A DNA stretch of 64,000 nucleotides, taken from contig CM066303.1 of NCBI GenBank assembly GCA_033807695.1, positions 3,844,001-3,908,000 of the forward strand, given 5' to 3'. Within the stretch, counting starts at the first letter, position 1, and every line of letters begins with the position of its first letter. This document shows, piece by piece, positions 33,783 through 46,939 of the stretch. Under the pieces are notes generated by a model. The model was not told the origin of the DNA and did no database searches. It saw nothing but the letters and a program-made list of their open reading frames with translations. This DNA comes from Daedaleopsis sinensis. Taxonomy: Eukaryota; Basidiomycota; Agaricomycetes; Polyporales; Polyporaceae. The position numbers were made by a program, and so were the translations under genes.

Positions 33783-36162
33783 TTAAGCGTCGAGTTAACC
33801 CTAAGCCCTGCAGCAAATCATGCCCTTGACCTTAGCGAATTTCTGGATAAGCTCAAGGTTATCAACGCACCATCGACGTAGCGATACCCTTCAGCCACAA
33901 CACTCCTGTTTTCTCCTCGATCTCGACTCCAAGGGTGCAGGGCTGAGGGCAAGTCTTGCAAAAGGGGTAAAGCCGCACATAGATAGAGCATCTGAACGTC
34001 AAATGTATACGGTCGCTACACAGAAATATTCGATAGCAGAGGGATCTACTACAAGTCTAGTAGACATCGATAAGTGCACGAGTGCACGGAGGAAAATATG
34101 CGTTACACACCTACGAGTATGGCCGAGCTTGTCACGCTGAAGACCCCGAGCCATAAGAAATTGCACCCTAAGGCCTACCGCCATATAGTCGGAGCGATAA
34201 CGAGACCCTGAACCCTGGTAAAGGGTAAGTGGCCAAACGTTCGAGCCAAGAAATCGACATGAATCGCTCACCTTGCTCGTCTAGGCTGGGTGTGAGGTTT
34301 CCTGAAAGGAAACGCAAGCGATATGGTGAGACCTTGCTCTCGGATTGCACGGTGTTTAATATTGCAACTCGACCGTCTACTACTCACGCGTTGTGGTGCA
34401 CCCAAAACTCGAAGACCTACTGACCGTGTTAGCAGCATGAGAGGAATACATCGGATGCGGGGAGATATGAGAGAAAGAGTTGCGGCGACCTTGCAGTCGA
34501 TGCTAGCAGATTTGGATTTGAGATAAATGCGTCACGAATCGCGCACAAAGCTTTTCAGTGGCTTCGTGATTGTAGTAATGGTCCTAGATAAGCTTCAGGG
34601 ATCAGAAAGCGTCGAGATGGCGCCTTGTACTTGCGGTAAGAGGTAGTCGGACGTGCAGAGATCTTGGACCATCTCTCGGATAGGGAAGGATATCAACAAG
34701 CTGTAGAGAAAAATAAGCACACAAGTACGTATAGAGCACGATAGTCTTGTAGTTCAGCCCTTCTAGCTCGTCAGGTACGCGAGATCAAGCAAAAATTGTG
34801 TTGAGTAATGCATGTAACGCTGCAACGTCAGCGTTCATCAGCATCCACTGCTTCTGCAAGGCGCACACCATTCACCTTGAGCACCGTCGAAGTTCAGGAT
34901 GTCAGGTGGATGTGAGCTTGAAGTTGTTGTACTGGTCGCGTCCGCCTGGCAATTGTGGAAAGAATTGCTGCGGTGTCGGCAATGGAGCTCGTCTTGGGCC
35001 GGATGTCGTCTTAGTCAAATCGATTAGGCTAGTTGCCAGTACTGGTCGCAGTCGTCCCCTTACAAACATTTGCGTCAGCGTATGTTGAACCTGGGCAGGA
35101 AATGCACAAACCTCACCCTCGACATTAGCTTAGCCGTCAGCTGGCTCTTGTTGAGGGATTTGTTGTTCAGAAAGATAGTCGCCCCGTCGATCTCCATGCC
35201 CAGCAAGTCGGCCGTCCGTCCAACGACTATCATAGTCCCACTACTCAGGCTCGAGCCGGAGGGTTGGTAAGGGCACATGCGGGCTTGTCCCTTCGCAGAA
35301 CATGGTGCACATCGCACGAGACTGAGCAAATGAACGGGCTAACAGTCATGTTCATGCCTGCGAAGCATTTGGCCTGGCGTTTGGATGGGGATCGATGCAT
35401 GCTGGGGCTTACCTTCGCCTCCCTGCCATCACGTCGTCTTCGACCGCAACTTGACCACCCTGAGGATGCTAAGACTGCTCTAAACCGCTGTGCACAAAGC
35501 AGGTCTCTCTGGATTATGTTTGCGCACCTCGATGAGATCAACACTTGCAAAGCATCCGTTTATTAGCGCATTACGCCGCGGTTGCGCCTGGCATGAGCGT
35601 CGTACCACCAACGGAGCCGCGTTAAATCTTCCCCTGAGGAGCTCCATCCGTCCTGTGGTTGGGCGAGCCGGGCCCCAAGTACCTAACCTTGAAGACTCAA
35701 GGGATCACAGATGCATGCATGTTGATACAGTGCTCGAGTATTGCCCTCGAGGCAGGCCGGCTCGGTTCTTCTGCCAGCCAGCTTGCCGGTGTTCGGTAGT
35801 AGAGCGATGACGCCGATTGGATGCATAGGTATCCTGCATAGGTATCCGTAGGCGTAGTGGTACTATCATGCAGAGTGGACGGGAGCAAGCATAGTGTGTC
35901 GACCGTCTAGAGACTTGGTAGAACGAGGTTAAATCCAAACCGTGACTCGGACGTGAAGCGGCCCCAAGAGTGCGGCAAAGGCGCCTCTAGTAGCGCCCTG
36001 GCCTTCAAGGTAGTCTCCGAGCCCTCGAGACTCAAACGGCTTTTGCTATCGGTTGACGTTAATAACAGCGGTCCCACATGTGAGATCAGCCGCCGGGGGT
36101 CCCTGAGGCGAGCGAGGGATCAATGAAGGTCGGTTGTAGTACGTATGTAATATACAAAAGGA
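33783..36162. other. Non-coding or unrecognised stretch of E2
   Basis: No complete gene. The minus frame around 35100-35290 (PSGSSLSSGTMIVVGRTADL, then LGMEIDGATIFLNNKSLNKS) reads like protein and could be a captured exon of a gene I cannot name. Confidence 0.4.
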
Positions 36163-38784
36163 TTATCGCCGGGCTTTGAAAGTACGTTGATACTTACATA
36201 GCAAGTGCTCTACCATGATAGGATCGTACAGTATGAAGTTACGGTCCTCTTCGCCTAGAGTCTGCAGAAGATAATAGTAAACACGTTTGAAAGCCTGGGT
36301 CACCTCTGCCTCTGAAGCATCCTCCGAAGCGACCTGATTTGAGCGTACCAGTCCTTTCAAGGAGCCCAGTCCGTTGAAATGAACCAACCGTCCCATCTCC
36401 TCTAAAGATGGGCATGCGACCTTGCCAGTGTATACCACATCGGCGGTGAGAAGATATCCGGTTAGCCCGCCAACCATCCTCAGCTTGGTCCCGATATGCG
36501 AAAATCGGCGTTTGCCCTTCGCATCGCGCTGAACTTCCACCTTGCCTTGAGTCCAGAGAAAGAACTCCTCGAATGGCACAGGCTTGCCCGCGTGCTTCTT
36601 GAGGAGTTGAATCCAGTCCGACTCGGCCTCAAAGTACTGCAAGGCGATGTTGTGTCCGTTGTTGCGCTCGTCCTGTGGAGATCCGTAGCAAGAGATATTG
36701 AAGAAGTGCTTGAGAGACTCCGGGGATGTAGAGTCGAAGCGCTCCGACTCCAGGAAGGATTTCCACGCGGCGACATCGCGGAAGTAGCAACGGGTACGCC
36801 GATGAAGGACGGGTGAGTTGTATAGGAGGGCTCGGAAGATGACCCAACTTGGGAAGGCCCCTGGGTGATCACAAAGGTCGCGGTGGAATGGTCCCCCCGA
36901 TGCCGTGACGCGCAGTCGGGAAGGGGCAAGCTCGCGGAACGGGAGGTAGAAATCGACGTCCTTGAGCACAAGCTTTTGAAGCGTTGTGGGAGAGGGAATA
37001 GAATGTCCACGCGCGATTGGTAGAAGATGATGCACGAACTCGCTGAGATCGCACAATCCAGCATCCTCCAGCGATGTTAAAGGGGGTGCAAGTACGACCA
37101 GCGGCGGTACATGAGCGGCGGGTTCGGAAGGGGAACACCCGACGTTGGTGGATTCGGAAGGGGAACGCGTTCCCTCTGCACTACGGATGCGCTGAACTGA
37201 TGCATCGGTCCACGCGCGAAGTCCTGGGAAGCATCGATCTACGACAGACGAATACTCGTGCATAATCTTCTCCTCCGAAGAGTTAGAAGAAGCCAGAGGC
37301 AAGCGAGCCAGGGCTAGAGCGAAGGGCTGCAGCATTGACACACGCGCATCCTTTGGTCGCTGTTTCTTGCCAAAAACCGACTTCGAAATTGAACGATATG
37401 CGTCCCAGATGCCGTCCAGCAAGAGCACATCCGAGTTTTTGAACGTTCCTACGAGGCATATGATGAAGTATGCAGACGCCATTGCGGTGTTATTTGGGAA
37501 GTTAAGCCACTGACGGACGATGGACAGGACATTGCGCGTGGTGACGTCAGGAATCTCGGAATCGAGGATACGGGGAAGGGGAAGGCAAGCGGTAGAAGAG
37601 CTGTCAAGTCCAGATAGATAGTCATCTGAGCGGTAGCTCCCTTCACGTCGATTGCGAACGTCGTCATAGACCGAGACGCATAGGCGTTCAAACCATCCAG
37701 CCTGCCTAGTAGCCGTTTGAGGAGCGGAACTTGATGAAACCTCGCCACCAAGCTCCTCGATCAACGTCCGGCATTTGTCAGCGCACACGTCACAAAGCCA
37801 ATACCACGCCGCCGCGCTGGAAAGCATGAGGCGACGTCGCTCGATAGCACGTCGAAGGGACCCAATGCCATCTGAGGTGTGCGATGTGCGATGAGCTGGC
37901 CACATCCGTAAGATGCACTGGGCGATGTCTGTGGAGATGTCGTCGGCCTGGAAAGCGCGGATAAAGTTGTCGACCGCCTCCCGCGCATTTCGCACTTCAG
38001 ACGGTTCGACGGGAAGTGTCCGTGCAATATTGCGCATAACGCTGAGTTGGGTCTGCAGGCGGTCGAGCGAGAACAGTTCCAGCACTTTCTGAAAGGCTAT
38101 AATTCGCGTGAGATCGACTGTGCTGGGAGTAATGAGTACAACGTACGTGGAGGGTCTGACAGAGTATCGTCCGGACTATCGCTGGTCCTAGCCTGCACAG
38201 ACGGTGACGATGCGCTGGGCTCCCGGAGAGGACTGAAGTCTGACGATGAGCTGGGCGGATGGACATCCCCTTCCGCTGCACTTGAGAATGGAGGTACCAT
38301 GGACAGGCCGTCCGAACGAGTGGGTGTGATTGCTGGCATCTGCCCAGCAACATCTGGGTCTAGAAGCTCTAGAAAGCCTGAGCGAGCTTGGTTCTCCTCT
38401 CCTAAGTGCGCATCAAGATCAGACCGTTGTCAGGAAGGTATTTCGGTTGACTGACCAGGATCCGTCGGACCTATTGATATCGCTGCACGCTCAACAGACG
38501 GAACCGAGGAGCATGAAGCTACGCCGTTCACATGGCCCTCCTCAACTCTGGAGTCATGGTCTTCCAGATCTTCATCGGCTTCGTATCCATCCTCCAATCC
38601 AGAGTCTTCGGAGTCTTCTGAAATTAGATTTAGATGTTCGTTCATTTGTTAAGCTGCAGCAGCACTCACCGCAATAGTCGGAACATAACGCATCCAGCAC
38701 GGACGTATAGACCGTCAAGTCAGCGTCTCCAAACCGGTCAGGTAGATCAAAGCCGCTATCTGCTAACGAGAAGTCCAAGTTCAT
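36163..38784 (-). CDS. Uncharacterised large protein of E2 cargo (family G5)
   Basis: Start ATG 38784 (MNLDFSLADSGFDLPDRFGD). Four exons with GT-AG joins: a short acidic exon, an EDSEDSGLEDGYEADEDL exon, a Ser/Pro exon (MPAITPTRSDGLSMVPPF region), then one long exon of more than 600 codons from about 38090 to 36163. The long exon is helical in character, with blocks FPSWVIFRALLYNS, LKHFFNISCYGSPQDERNNG, PFEEFFLWTQGKVEVQ, RMVGGLTGYLLTADVVYTGK, PSLEEMGRLVHFNGLGSLKG and MVEHLLCKYQRTF. I recall the GGLTGYLLxADxxYAG and MxEHxLCKY blocks in repeated hypothetical proteins of agaricomycetes, but no function. Its stop lies towards the transposase; the TET/JBP gene lies head-to-tail upstream. No damage seen. 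Confidence 0.75.
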
Positions 38785-38857
38785 CGGTGCTTCTTCAAGT
38801 TCATCTACTTAGATACCGGTATGTCAATCATGATGGGCGCAATTCGAAATAGTTATA

Positions 38858-41501
38858 CTAACGAGGATGCAGCCGAGACGCATATACACATTCTACTGAC
38901 ACAGATCTAGCCCTCAGGCTGCGCGTAGCCCGCATGTTGTTTATTGTATGTGCCGGTCCAGGGCGGTCTGAGAGTGCTGCGTGGTCTTGAGAGTGCTGGG
39001 GCATTGAGCGTTGCGAAGCATTGGTGATAGAACCGCCTACTAGCAAGGGAGGCCCATCAACACATAAGTTGTATACTATGCAGATGTAACACCTACGACG
39101 TAGACGTATAGATGCCCTTGTAGCATGTGGTGAAGGACGATCTGTCGCAGACGAATCACGTTCCTCCTGGTCGTTACCAGTTCGACGTCTCTTGGAGGGC
39201 TCTGACCCGGGAACCGGCATCAGCCCAAGTAGACGCAGCTCTCGTCGTAATCATCGAGTACTTACCTGCATCAGGGACACTGGCATCTGAACGTTTCCGC
39301 TTGCGTGATACTTCCATGGGCTCAGACGGCGCCGATGTTTCTGCGCGCGAGGTGCTCCGAGTTGCAGGAACGGCAGCTCCGCGCGTGGCCTTCTTTGCGC
39401 TCGCAGCGGCCTTCGGACGACGCGAAGCGCCAGCTGGCCTCGCCGCCTTGTTCGTGGCCGCCTTAGACCCACCTGCTAAACCATCATCAGAGCGACAGGT
39501 ATGAGCTTCGTGAACACCAGACTCGCCTTTTTTCTTCTTCAGCTTGTGCACCACGTAGGGGATGCATTCTGACTGTTTAGCGATATAACTGTCCCACGCT
39601 TCGACGGCCTGCTCGCGCGTGCATCCAAACTCCTGCGACACTAGTTTGGACCCCGGGTGGAGCTCCCAGAACTGAGCCTGGTGGCGAGTACCTTCCTTGT
39701 CGACAACTGAGAAGCACTCGGCGAGCTTCTCGTAGTCTACCTCCATGCGCGCTTGCTGAGGTACTTGCCGCCCAAAATGATGCGCGATCTGACACAGTCC
39801 TTGATAATAAAACTGGAGGAAGGACTTCGGCGACGTCAGATAGTAGCCTGAATTGATCCAGTTGGCAACATTCGTCTGAATGGGGGTGTCGTCGTGGCTG
39901 CCAACCAGAAATATATATAAGTTTCACGCTGCATCGAATTTGGCGCAACACTTACCGCGGATCGATAAACTCTGGTGGCATCCAAAAGAACTTCTTTCCT
40001 GGCAGAGCTGCGAAGCTTAATACGGCGCTGCCATTAAGCATGGAGCGCGGCGGATAGCAGACGATTGTAAAGCGATAGGCCCAGCGTTTCGGCTTCTTGC
40101 CAGGCGCCGCAGTTGGTGGGTATCCACCGTGCCAGCGCAGCCCGCAGAAGTTGACGACGATTAGATCTTCAAGCACTGAGAAAAAGAGTGAGAAGTCATG
40201 GCCCATGTACATCATGAGTGCCTACCGGTACTTACAGACCGCAACGCCGAGGTCCAAAACGATGAAGTAACCCGGGTCATCGTCCTCCGCGAGATCGCTG
40301 AAGGTTATCATCGAGGTGTAGCCCCCTTCGCTGTCGTGGCGATCAAGGTGTTTCCCACCAAAACTGCCAAGGTCTTCCTTCATGTGAGTCACTACAAAGA
40401 TCTAATCAGAGCGAAGCGAGACATCGAGTAGGAGTGAAGCTTACATGCGTTTGCATCTGCTCGCTGGACCGGCACCAGGTTAAGTTGCATAGTGGGATAG
40501 GCATAATTGTTGTCGGAGCCGATGCGAGGCAGGTTTGTCACGTCGGCCTGTAGCTTCAGCGCATCGCTGATCTCGGGAGGAGCTGCTTCCAGGGAAGTAA
40601 TTGCGAGAGGAGCTGCGGCCTGATAACAAAATGCAAGCCGAAGTTCAGCTAGGCTAGTGGCGCGGGGCTCATGATCTGCTCACCTGAATGATCTGCTCGC
40701 GCAAGCGGAGGTGTGCGCTGGGCTCCTGCCCCATGCCGACCTTCACCGCGGCTGTAGGTCCAACAGTATTGCGCTGCACCTGATAAGATTGAGCGAGAGT
40801 ATAACACCGCTGCGAGTTGGCCACCGGCTCGAGGTGGTCATGAGATTCGAACGCAGTTCCTCCCTCGTATGTGCCGTCCAGCCTCTTCTGCGGTTTCGTC
40901 GCCGTGCGTGTCTTCTGAGGCCCAAGCGCAGCCTCTCGGGCCTCGAGGACGCCGGTTCGAAGCTCTCGAGTGATTTTGCCCCTGACCCGGGCGTTAGAAT
41001 TAACAACGGAGGAACGACCATGTACACTTACTTAGGTGTAACCCATAATTGTAAACGATCATCCTCCTCTTTCTTCGACCCAGCAACATTCCTACAAAAC
41101 ACATAATCTCCTGGTCGTAGAATGTAGAAACCTTGATCGAGTGCTGTGAGATGAAGGGGGCGATGCGGGGAGAACGCTACGTACCTGCCGCGGCAAGGCC
41201 TAGTTTGGTACCCACGGGGAACAACATGGATTTGAGGTAATGATAATAAGAATCCATCGAAGATGTCGAGCAGTCTTGCAAATATACAAAAACCCTTTTG
41301 GCCCCCCATCGCGGGTCTACCTTCTTATGGGATCGTACGCGATAGAATGTCGGCAGGCGAGGGTCGCGGTTACGAACGGTCCAGATCTCGTTGCTCGGAC
41401 AGGGTACATCTTGACAATGATAGAGCGCGTTCACAGCGGCGTCGGATTTGAAGAATGGTAATGTACGGACCTTTGAAGACGGCGTCGTATCGCCTTGGCA
41501 T
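38858..41501 (-). CDS. TET/JBP-family 2-oxoglutarate/Fe(II) dioxygenase carried by E2
   Basis: Start ATG 41501 (MPRRYDAVFK). Exon blocks: VPCPSNEIWTVRNRDPRLPT, DQGFYILRPGDYVFCRNVAG, a linker, LPRIGSDNNYAYPTMQLNLV, then the catalytic core GSFGGKHLDRHDSEGGYT, DDDPGYFIVLDLGVAV, IVVNFCGLRWHGGYPPTA and WAYRFTIVCYPPRSMLNG. Metal ligands by family pattern are H and D of HLD (40342-40350) and H of RWHGG (40130-40132); R of AYRFTIV would bind 2-oxoglutarate. The C-terminal part has YLTSPKSFLQFYYQGLCQIA and a Lys/Arg/Ala-rich, DNA-binding-like tail with KRKRS and KRRRT. I traced six GT-AG joins in phase with no stop. TET/JBP enzymes oxidise 5-methylcytosine or thymine in DNA, and fungal members are known to be linked to KDZ transposons. 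Here the gene lies in a Plavaka element. The exact 3' end is uncertain. Confidence 0.85.
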
Positions 41502-42590
41502 CGTGACGGATGGGAACAAACGAGGCTGAAGAGGCCAATGACGACGTGTCGGAAGCTTCTTGCAGCTGAGTGAGGCTGCGGGAGTGGTGATGGTGAGGGG
41601 GAGGAAGTTGGATGGAAGTTTGGTGCGAGCAGGGGGTCAAGCAGTACGATATCGAGACCTAGCGGACGACCACCCAAAAGATGCCCTTTGCCCAGAGAAA
41701 TACCGATTAAGGCCGAACAAGACTGCACCGCGCTCACGCAGTGCAGTTCATCTCGGGCCAAGATCCGACGATGGGTGGAGGGCAATGCCGGATCACACAT
41801 CTGTAATCGATGGCCTTGCGATGACCACCCATGGAGATGAGACGTGAGCGGAAAGCACATGGAGACTGATGGAGTATCCGCTCACTTGTCTAATTCATCT
41901 CGATGAGCATATGACAATATGGATCAGCCCACCAAGCCGGAACCATTTTATCGACCGTTGCACTCGATACCCACCGCCCATACGGCGTGGCTCATGCACT
42001 CCTTCAGCGACCGACAAGATAAAGGGGCCCGTGGATGGTGCGCACAGCGTGACCAGGCGGTGAGTGCTGAGAAGTCATATGGTCAGCCCAGAATTGACGC
42101 GTATTCGTCCAGAGACCACATACCTGACCATGCAGCACATGCATGATCTCGTCCGCCTGATCATTAACCTCTTCAAGTCCTGGCTGGCGGTCTGACGTGG
42201 AGCTGGGACGGATTAGCAGGTACGTTTTGGATGGTCGATCCCTCGCTCTGACATGCCCAAACATAATGCTCTCACGCGCCCTCTAACTACGCTTACCGGA
42301 GGCCCTCCTCCTCCCTCGGGACCTGCGGACGAGGTCCAAAGCCGCGATGGAACAACATGCATTGATGACTTCTTACATCGACGGATTCAATCTACAATAT
42401 GAAGTGAGTACATACATTTACCTCTATCGTAGACGATCACTAGTCCTGTCATCGCTAGCAGTAGCGTATGCTCTAAACGTCCGATGGACGGTGAAGTAGG
42501 TGAGGGAGTACTCCATTAACGCCTCGCCTCGCTGAAACGAAGATAAGAGTCGTGGTGCGAGGAAGACAAATGCCGGGACGTACCACCCTT
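41502..42590. other. Unrecognised stretch of E2
   Basis: Only short overlapping frames; no family recognised. It could hold further decayed pieces of the VPS41-like segment to its right. Confidence 0.4.
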
Positions 42591-42904
42591 CACCCCTATG
42601 GTAGCAGCGAGTGTGCGGTCTTGGATGAAAACAGGGTGCACTCCGACTGACGCGCTTCGAAAGCTACTACTACAATTCAAGGGTCGAACACGTATGGACA
42701 GCGCGGGCGGATGGCAGCGCTTTGCTCGATCGTCGATTGAGTGTCACTGTATCAAGAAAGACATTAGCGAACAATGCAGGAACACTTCGAATGATAGCAC
42801 ATAGACAGACAGTTCTGCAAGACGCTCCATGAGGATGCTTGCGTCCTGGCCGGTGGACTTCATCGACGAAGAAGACGGAGCACAGTCCATTTGCGACTAG
42901 AGCG

Positions 42905-44851
42905 TAATAAATGATAGCGGGAATGCCGTATATACTCTTAGCCTACGTCTTGATAGTCTGTAGCAATGTCTGCAAGAAAAAACATTTCGTGCGTGAGTAC
43001 GCGGTAGGAAGCAAACTAGACTTTGCGCACCTGCCGATCGTTATCCAGAAAATACCCCAGAATCATGTCATAACACCAGCTACCCTAGTGTCGGAATCTT
43101 CGTCGGGATGTTCAGAACGATCGCCTGCAGCTGGTGCTTCTGCGTGAAGATGAAGATCCGGTCCTCTCATCGTGTCCTGCCCGCAAGCCCGCGTCGAGCT
43201 CGTCCTTGTCCTCAGTTCGCGTGTCTCCTTCGCTGCTTATACGCTCGATCACGTCTAGGGCCTCCTCGTACCGCAGCCGCTCGACGAGCCAAGCGACGTG
43301 ATCGTTCCAATCGCGCGGCTTCACTACGACCAGGTCCCCGGGACTGAGCACAACGTAGTATCGCTTGCTTCTCAGAGCCATCCCGAGCGAAAGCGTGGAG
43401 CCCTTGGTGATGAGCACCTCGACGTCGACTGGCAAGCACGTAGTCATTGCAGCGAAATCCTGAGCGAGTCTGCAGACAGCTCCTCGCCGTCGCGAGAGAT
43501 GGTGCGCAGCTCAAGCGCGAGTTTGCGGGACTGTTCTGCGCGGACGTCGCCTCGTTGCCGGTCAGACGCGACATGTCGGGGGGAGAGTACGCAACGATGA
43601 GGAATGACGTCAGCGTTTGCGACTTGGTCGAGCGTATCGAGCCGTTCATCTTCACAGACACACTGGACGACTAGGGTGCCGATGGCGACGGGGGTATAGG
43701 GTGCGGAACAATACCTGCGACCATGCATCCGAGCTGGAAGACTGCGGTTATCTCCACGAGGAGCGGGGGCAGGTTCGAGGCGGATGATTTGCAAAGGGCG
43801 CGCGCGCGCATCCGGGCGACTTTGACGTGCTCTGCCCAGCCGATGAGCAACATCGACTCATCTGGCAAGTAGATAGTGCACTTGAATAGGTTTGCGCGGG
43901 GGCTGTCTCGTGGGCGGTCGATGGACGCGATGCGGGCTTGGGAGTGCGTGTCGTAGATATTCACATCCTGCGAGCACACGGCTGGTTAGATGGGGACAGC
44001 GCTGGGAGAAAGACGCATTTACAAGTTGGTTTGCCCACCGTGACGCAACAAGGCTCTCGCACCATCGAACCTGCCAGACGGGGCTTTCGCCTGAGTGCAG
44101 GACCGTCTCCTTGTAGCCGAGCCACCCTTTCTCGAACAACACGAGGTTGCTGGCCATGCCACCAGAGGCGAGAGACCGCGTGCTGCTCTTCGCGTAGTTG
44201 GGGTCGAGAGCGACGGTGCGCATGGGTCGCTTCATGTTGAAGACGTGATTCTCGGGGCTACTCACGGAGTACACGGCGACCTGGCCTAAGAGCAACATTC
44301 AAGGTGGCTTGCGATGAGTTGCACGCGAACTGTGGACTAGGTTCGTTCTCACCGTCTATAGATGGCGTTGCTATCCACTCCCCGGTGATGTCGAGGGAGA
44401 TACCAATGACGGAAGCTGCGTGAGCGGCGAATGGCTAGGCCACGGACGGGCAGCTTTCCACGATGAGTAGAAAGAGCCTTTCAAGCTTAACAGTGAGTAC
44501 AAAGCAGGCAGCGATGAGAGTAAAAATGAGTACTAACAAGCCGTCCGTTCAAATATGCAAGCACAGAAGTAGAGTCCTTGGCCAGGAGCTGGTGCGCAAT
44601 CCCGCCGAGGCATTCGTACTTGAGTGCAGGCTTGTCGTCCTCATCATCGTCGACCTCTTTATCTTCCTCGTCCGTTTCATCATCACTGTTGCATTCATCG
44701 TCATCGATGTTGTGACGCGCCTCCCCGCTCCCCGCTGCGGCGGCATCCTTCGCATCATCGCCCGCCTCGGTCGTGTTATCTGGACTCGCAGTGATTTCGC
44801 TTTCATTGTTGTCAACTGCATCTTCGTCGTGAGGCTCTGCATGTATCCCAC
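42905..44851 (-). pseudogene. VPS41: Decayed VPS41-like gene piece
   Basis: VPS41 is the HOPS subunit for vacuolar fusion. On the minus strand from 44851: an acidic N-terminus (other frame of the 44549-44851 span) ending in ALKYECLGG, then VAVYSVSSPENHVFNMKRPM, GGMASNLVLFEKGWLGYKE, TVLHSGESPVWQVRWC, VNIYDTHSQARIASIDRP, SPRANLFKCTIYLPDESMLL, IGWAEHVKVARMRARALC, LLVEITAVFQLGCMVAGIVP, LDTLDQVANADV, YYVVLSPGDLVVVKPRDW, NDHVAWLVERLRYEEALDVI, and a last eroded piece, FIFTQKHQLQAIVLNIPTKI, near 43150. Frames change several times between blocks (for example around 43450) and stops occur after 43090, so it cannot encode a working protein. Remaining 3' parts were not found. Assigned from remembered family blocks. 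Confidence 0.75.
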
Positions 44852-45051
44852 TCCAGTTCAGACTCTAGACATGTGCAGCGAGCGGGGAAAGCGTAGGGGA
44901 GACGTGAGGAAGGATGACGGGCGAAGCCAAGGACCGAAGCAGACGAGCGCCTAGATTCTTCCACTTGACCACTTCCTCGTTGTATACGCTCTCTACCAGA
45001 TCTCTCCCCACCGACCTCTGCATCGAGCTCGGACGGCATGCCAACATCCTC

Positions 45052-45360
45052 TAGGAACCGTCAACGAGGCTGCGTACAGCAAGCTGGTCCGGAAGTATCC
45101 TGCGCTGTTTGGCGTGCCGTTCGTGCTGCCGCTAATTGTCTGCGTATCGTATGGCAGTTCACGCGGACTCGGTACGACTTGCACGCGCAGGTCACTGCGG
45201 TACGCACGGTCATCTACCTCATGGCGCTTGGGACTGACTGACCACCCAGGTTGTGTGGGTCTCGGTGGTCGGGGTGGTAGTTGAACGTTGAACAAGGAGC
45301 AAGAGCTTAGCTTCGCACAGAACAGAAAGAAGTTCGACATTCGAGAGGAGTATTTCGTGA
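45052..45360 (+). pseudogene. COX16: COX16-like gene piece
   Basis: COX16 is a small mitochondrial inner-membrane assembly factor of cytochrome oxidase. The plus strand gives NEAAYSKLVRKYPALFGVPF, then FTRTRYDLHAQ, a GT-AG intron, and KEQELSFAQNRKKFDIREEY, the characteristic COX16 series. The segment between the first two blocks is out of frame and no clear downstream exon (PRPxGxPEW block) was found. It lies between the VPS41-like and SEC10-like pieces and on the opposite strand to both, as expected for independently captured fragments. Confidence 0.7.
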
Positions 45361-45959
45361 GTCCTGATTTGTCCTCATAATACCATGCCATCCCGTTTTG
45401 AACCATGCTGCTAGTACGCATGGTGCGCCATGGCAGAACCTCCGCTCCGCCGTGGAAAGACGCCGACCCCCGTAACGTTGAATGTTGAACGCGGGACTGC
45501 GCAGGCTACACCGTCAAGAAGTTCGGGCTGCCGAGACCAGGCTGGGGATTATCCTCGGCGTGGGCGGGTCGCAGCGGGTGATGCAGCTTCTGGGCATCGT
45601 GAAGGTGAAGGACCTGATTTTCATCGCGCTCGGAATGCGATTGAGTTCTGTGCGTGTTTAGGTCCTCGCCGCCATGTGCTGCTCGTGTGGGCCGCTGAAG
45701 CAGCACACACCGCGCTGCGTTGCAGGTGTCGTCGACTACGTCTTAAGCCCGGAGAGCTCCGCGTATGATGGCAGGGTGCTGCTGCTGGTGCAGGAGATAT
45801 GTATGTTCGAACGATGAGCTCGAGGGGGAGTAAAGTTGTCGGTAGCAACCAGTCTATTCACACATATACACGCGAGCAAGTACACATGCAACGGAAGCAC
45901 ACAATGCATAACTTGTGCTGAACGCGCATTCACAAACGACGAGGGGAGTTTGCCCACAA

Positions 45960-46330
45960 TGTTGCTCATGCGAGGCATCGGGTATACAGGGCATACTGAT
46001 CTGCTCCCGGAAGGGCTCCAGGTCCTTCATGATCATGCTCACCCTGCCCATGCCGAAGCAGTCACAGGGGCCCTGACCGTCCACGACGGCACCATCGGTA
46101 GGATCGTTGAAGTGGCCTAGCCACAATTGGAGCGCTGCTCGAAGTACGGCCAGAGGAGGTTCGCGTCTATGCGGCCAAGGTAGCCCTCGGCGATGTACGA
46201 CTTGACGATGTCGGGGTTGACGAGAAAGACACTGCCGAGTTTGCGGATGAACTCGAACGTCGGATTGAGAACGTGTCGATGACGTCCTGATACGATTTGA
46301 GGTCCTTCGCGAGCATGATGCATGAGGCCC
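45960..46330 (-). pseudogene. SEC10: SEC10 (exocyst) C-terminal gene piece
   Basis: The minus strand carries IMLAKDLKSYQDVIDTFS, then in another frame FEFIRKLGSVFLVNPDIVKS, YIAEGYLGRIDANLLWPYFE and QRSNCG, followed by FNDPTDGAV and FGMGRVSMIMKDLEPF. This is the C-terminal end of the exocyst subunit Sec10 (EXOC5) as I remember it. At least one frameshift separates the first two blocks. The rest of the gene is absent. The family match rests on motif recall. Confidence 0.7.
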
Positions 46331-46939
46331 CACCGCGGCGCTGACTGGGGGCTGCTCGTGATCTCAGTAGTCGATTTGTTCATACCCTTCGGATTGCTCC
46401 CGCGGCAGATTGAACTTGTCCTGCTTGTAGCTATTATCACAGGACTGGTCCATGTCACTCTAGGAAGCACATGTACTCACAAGATACCCGTACACGTCCT
46501 AATCTCTTTCCTCTCAAACACAGCCTTGTCAGTCGCTAATCCAACATTAGCGACCAAACCCAAGTCGAGTGTCTCGCAACAAACGTCAGCATCAAGGACT
46601 GCAGTACCCTATGCATATGCATGATTTCAATAGCTACGGTTGGGATACGCTGGTAACTGATACGCACCAGTAGGCTTCGTACAATAGCCGCCATAGATCC
46701 TTTGTCCGACTCCGCGTTCTCTTTAGCCTTGACTGCCTGAGCTACGGCGGCTGTGTCAACACGCCATGGTCAGTTACATTGCCCGCGTTCTTCGCGTCTG
46801 CCAGTATGTCCTCGAGTTCGCAGTCGACAGCGTTCGGACTCTTCTCCGGGTGTTCGAGCAGTAGACTTGGGGCCGCGATGCTGTCAGTGCGCATGCGAGA
46901 TATGTGAGGAACGACGAGTGGACTCGCGGGACCGCACAG

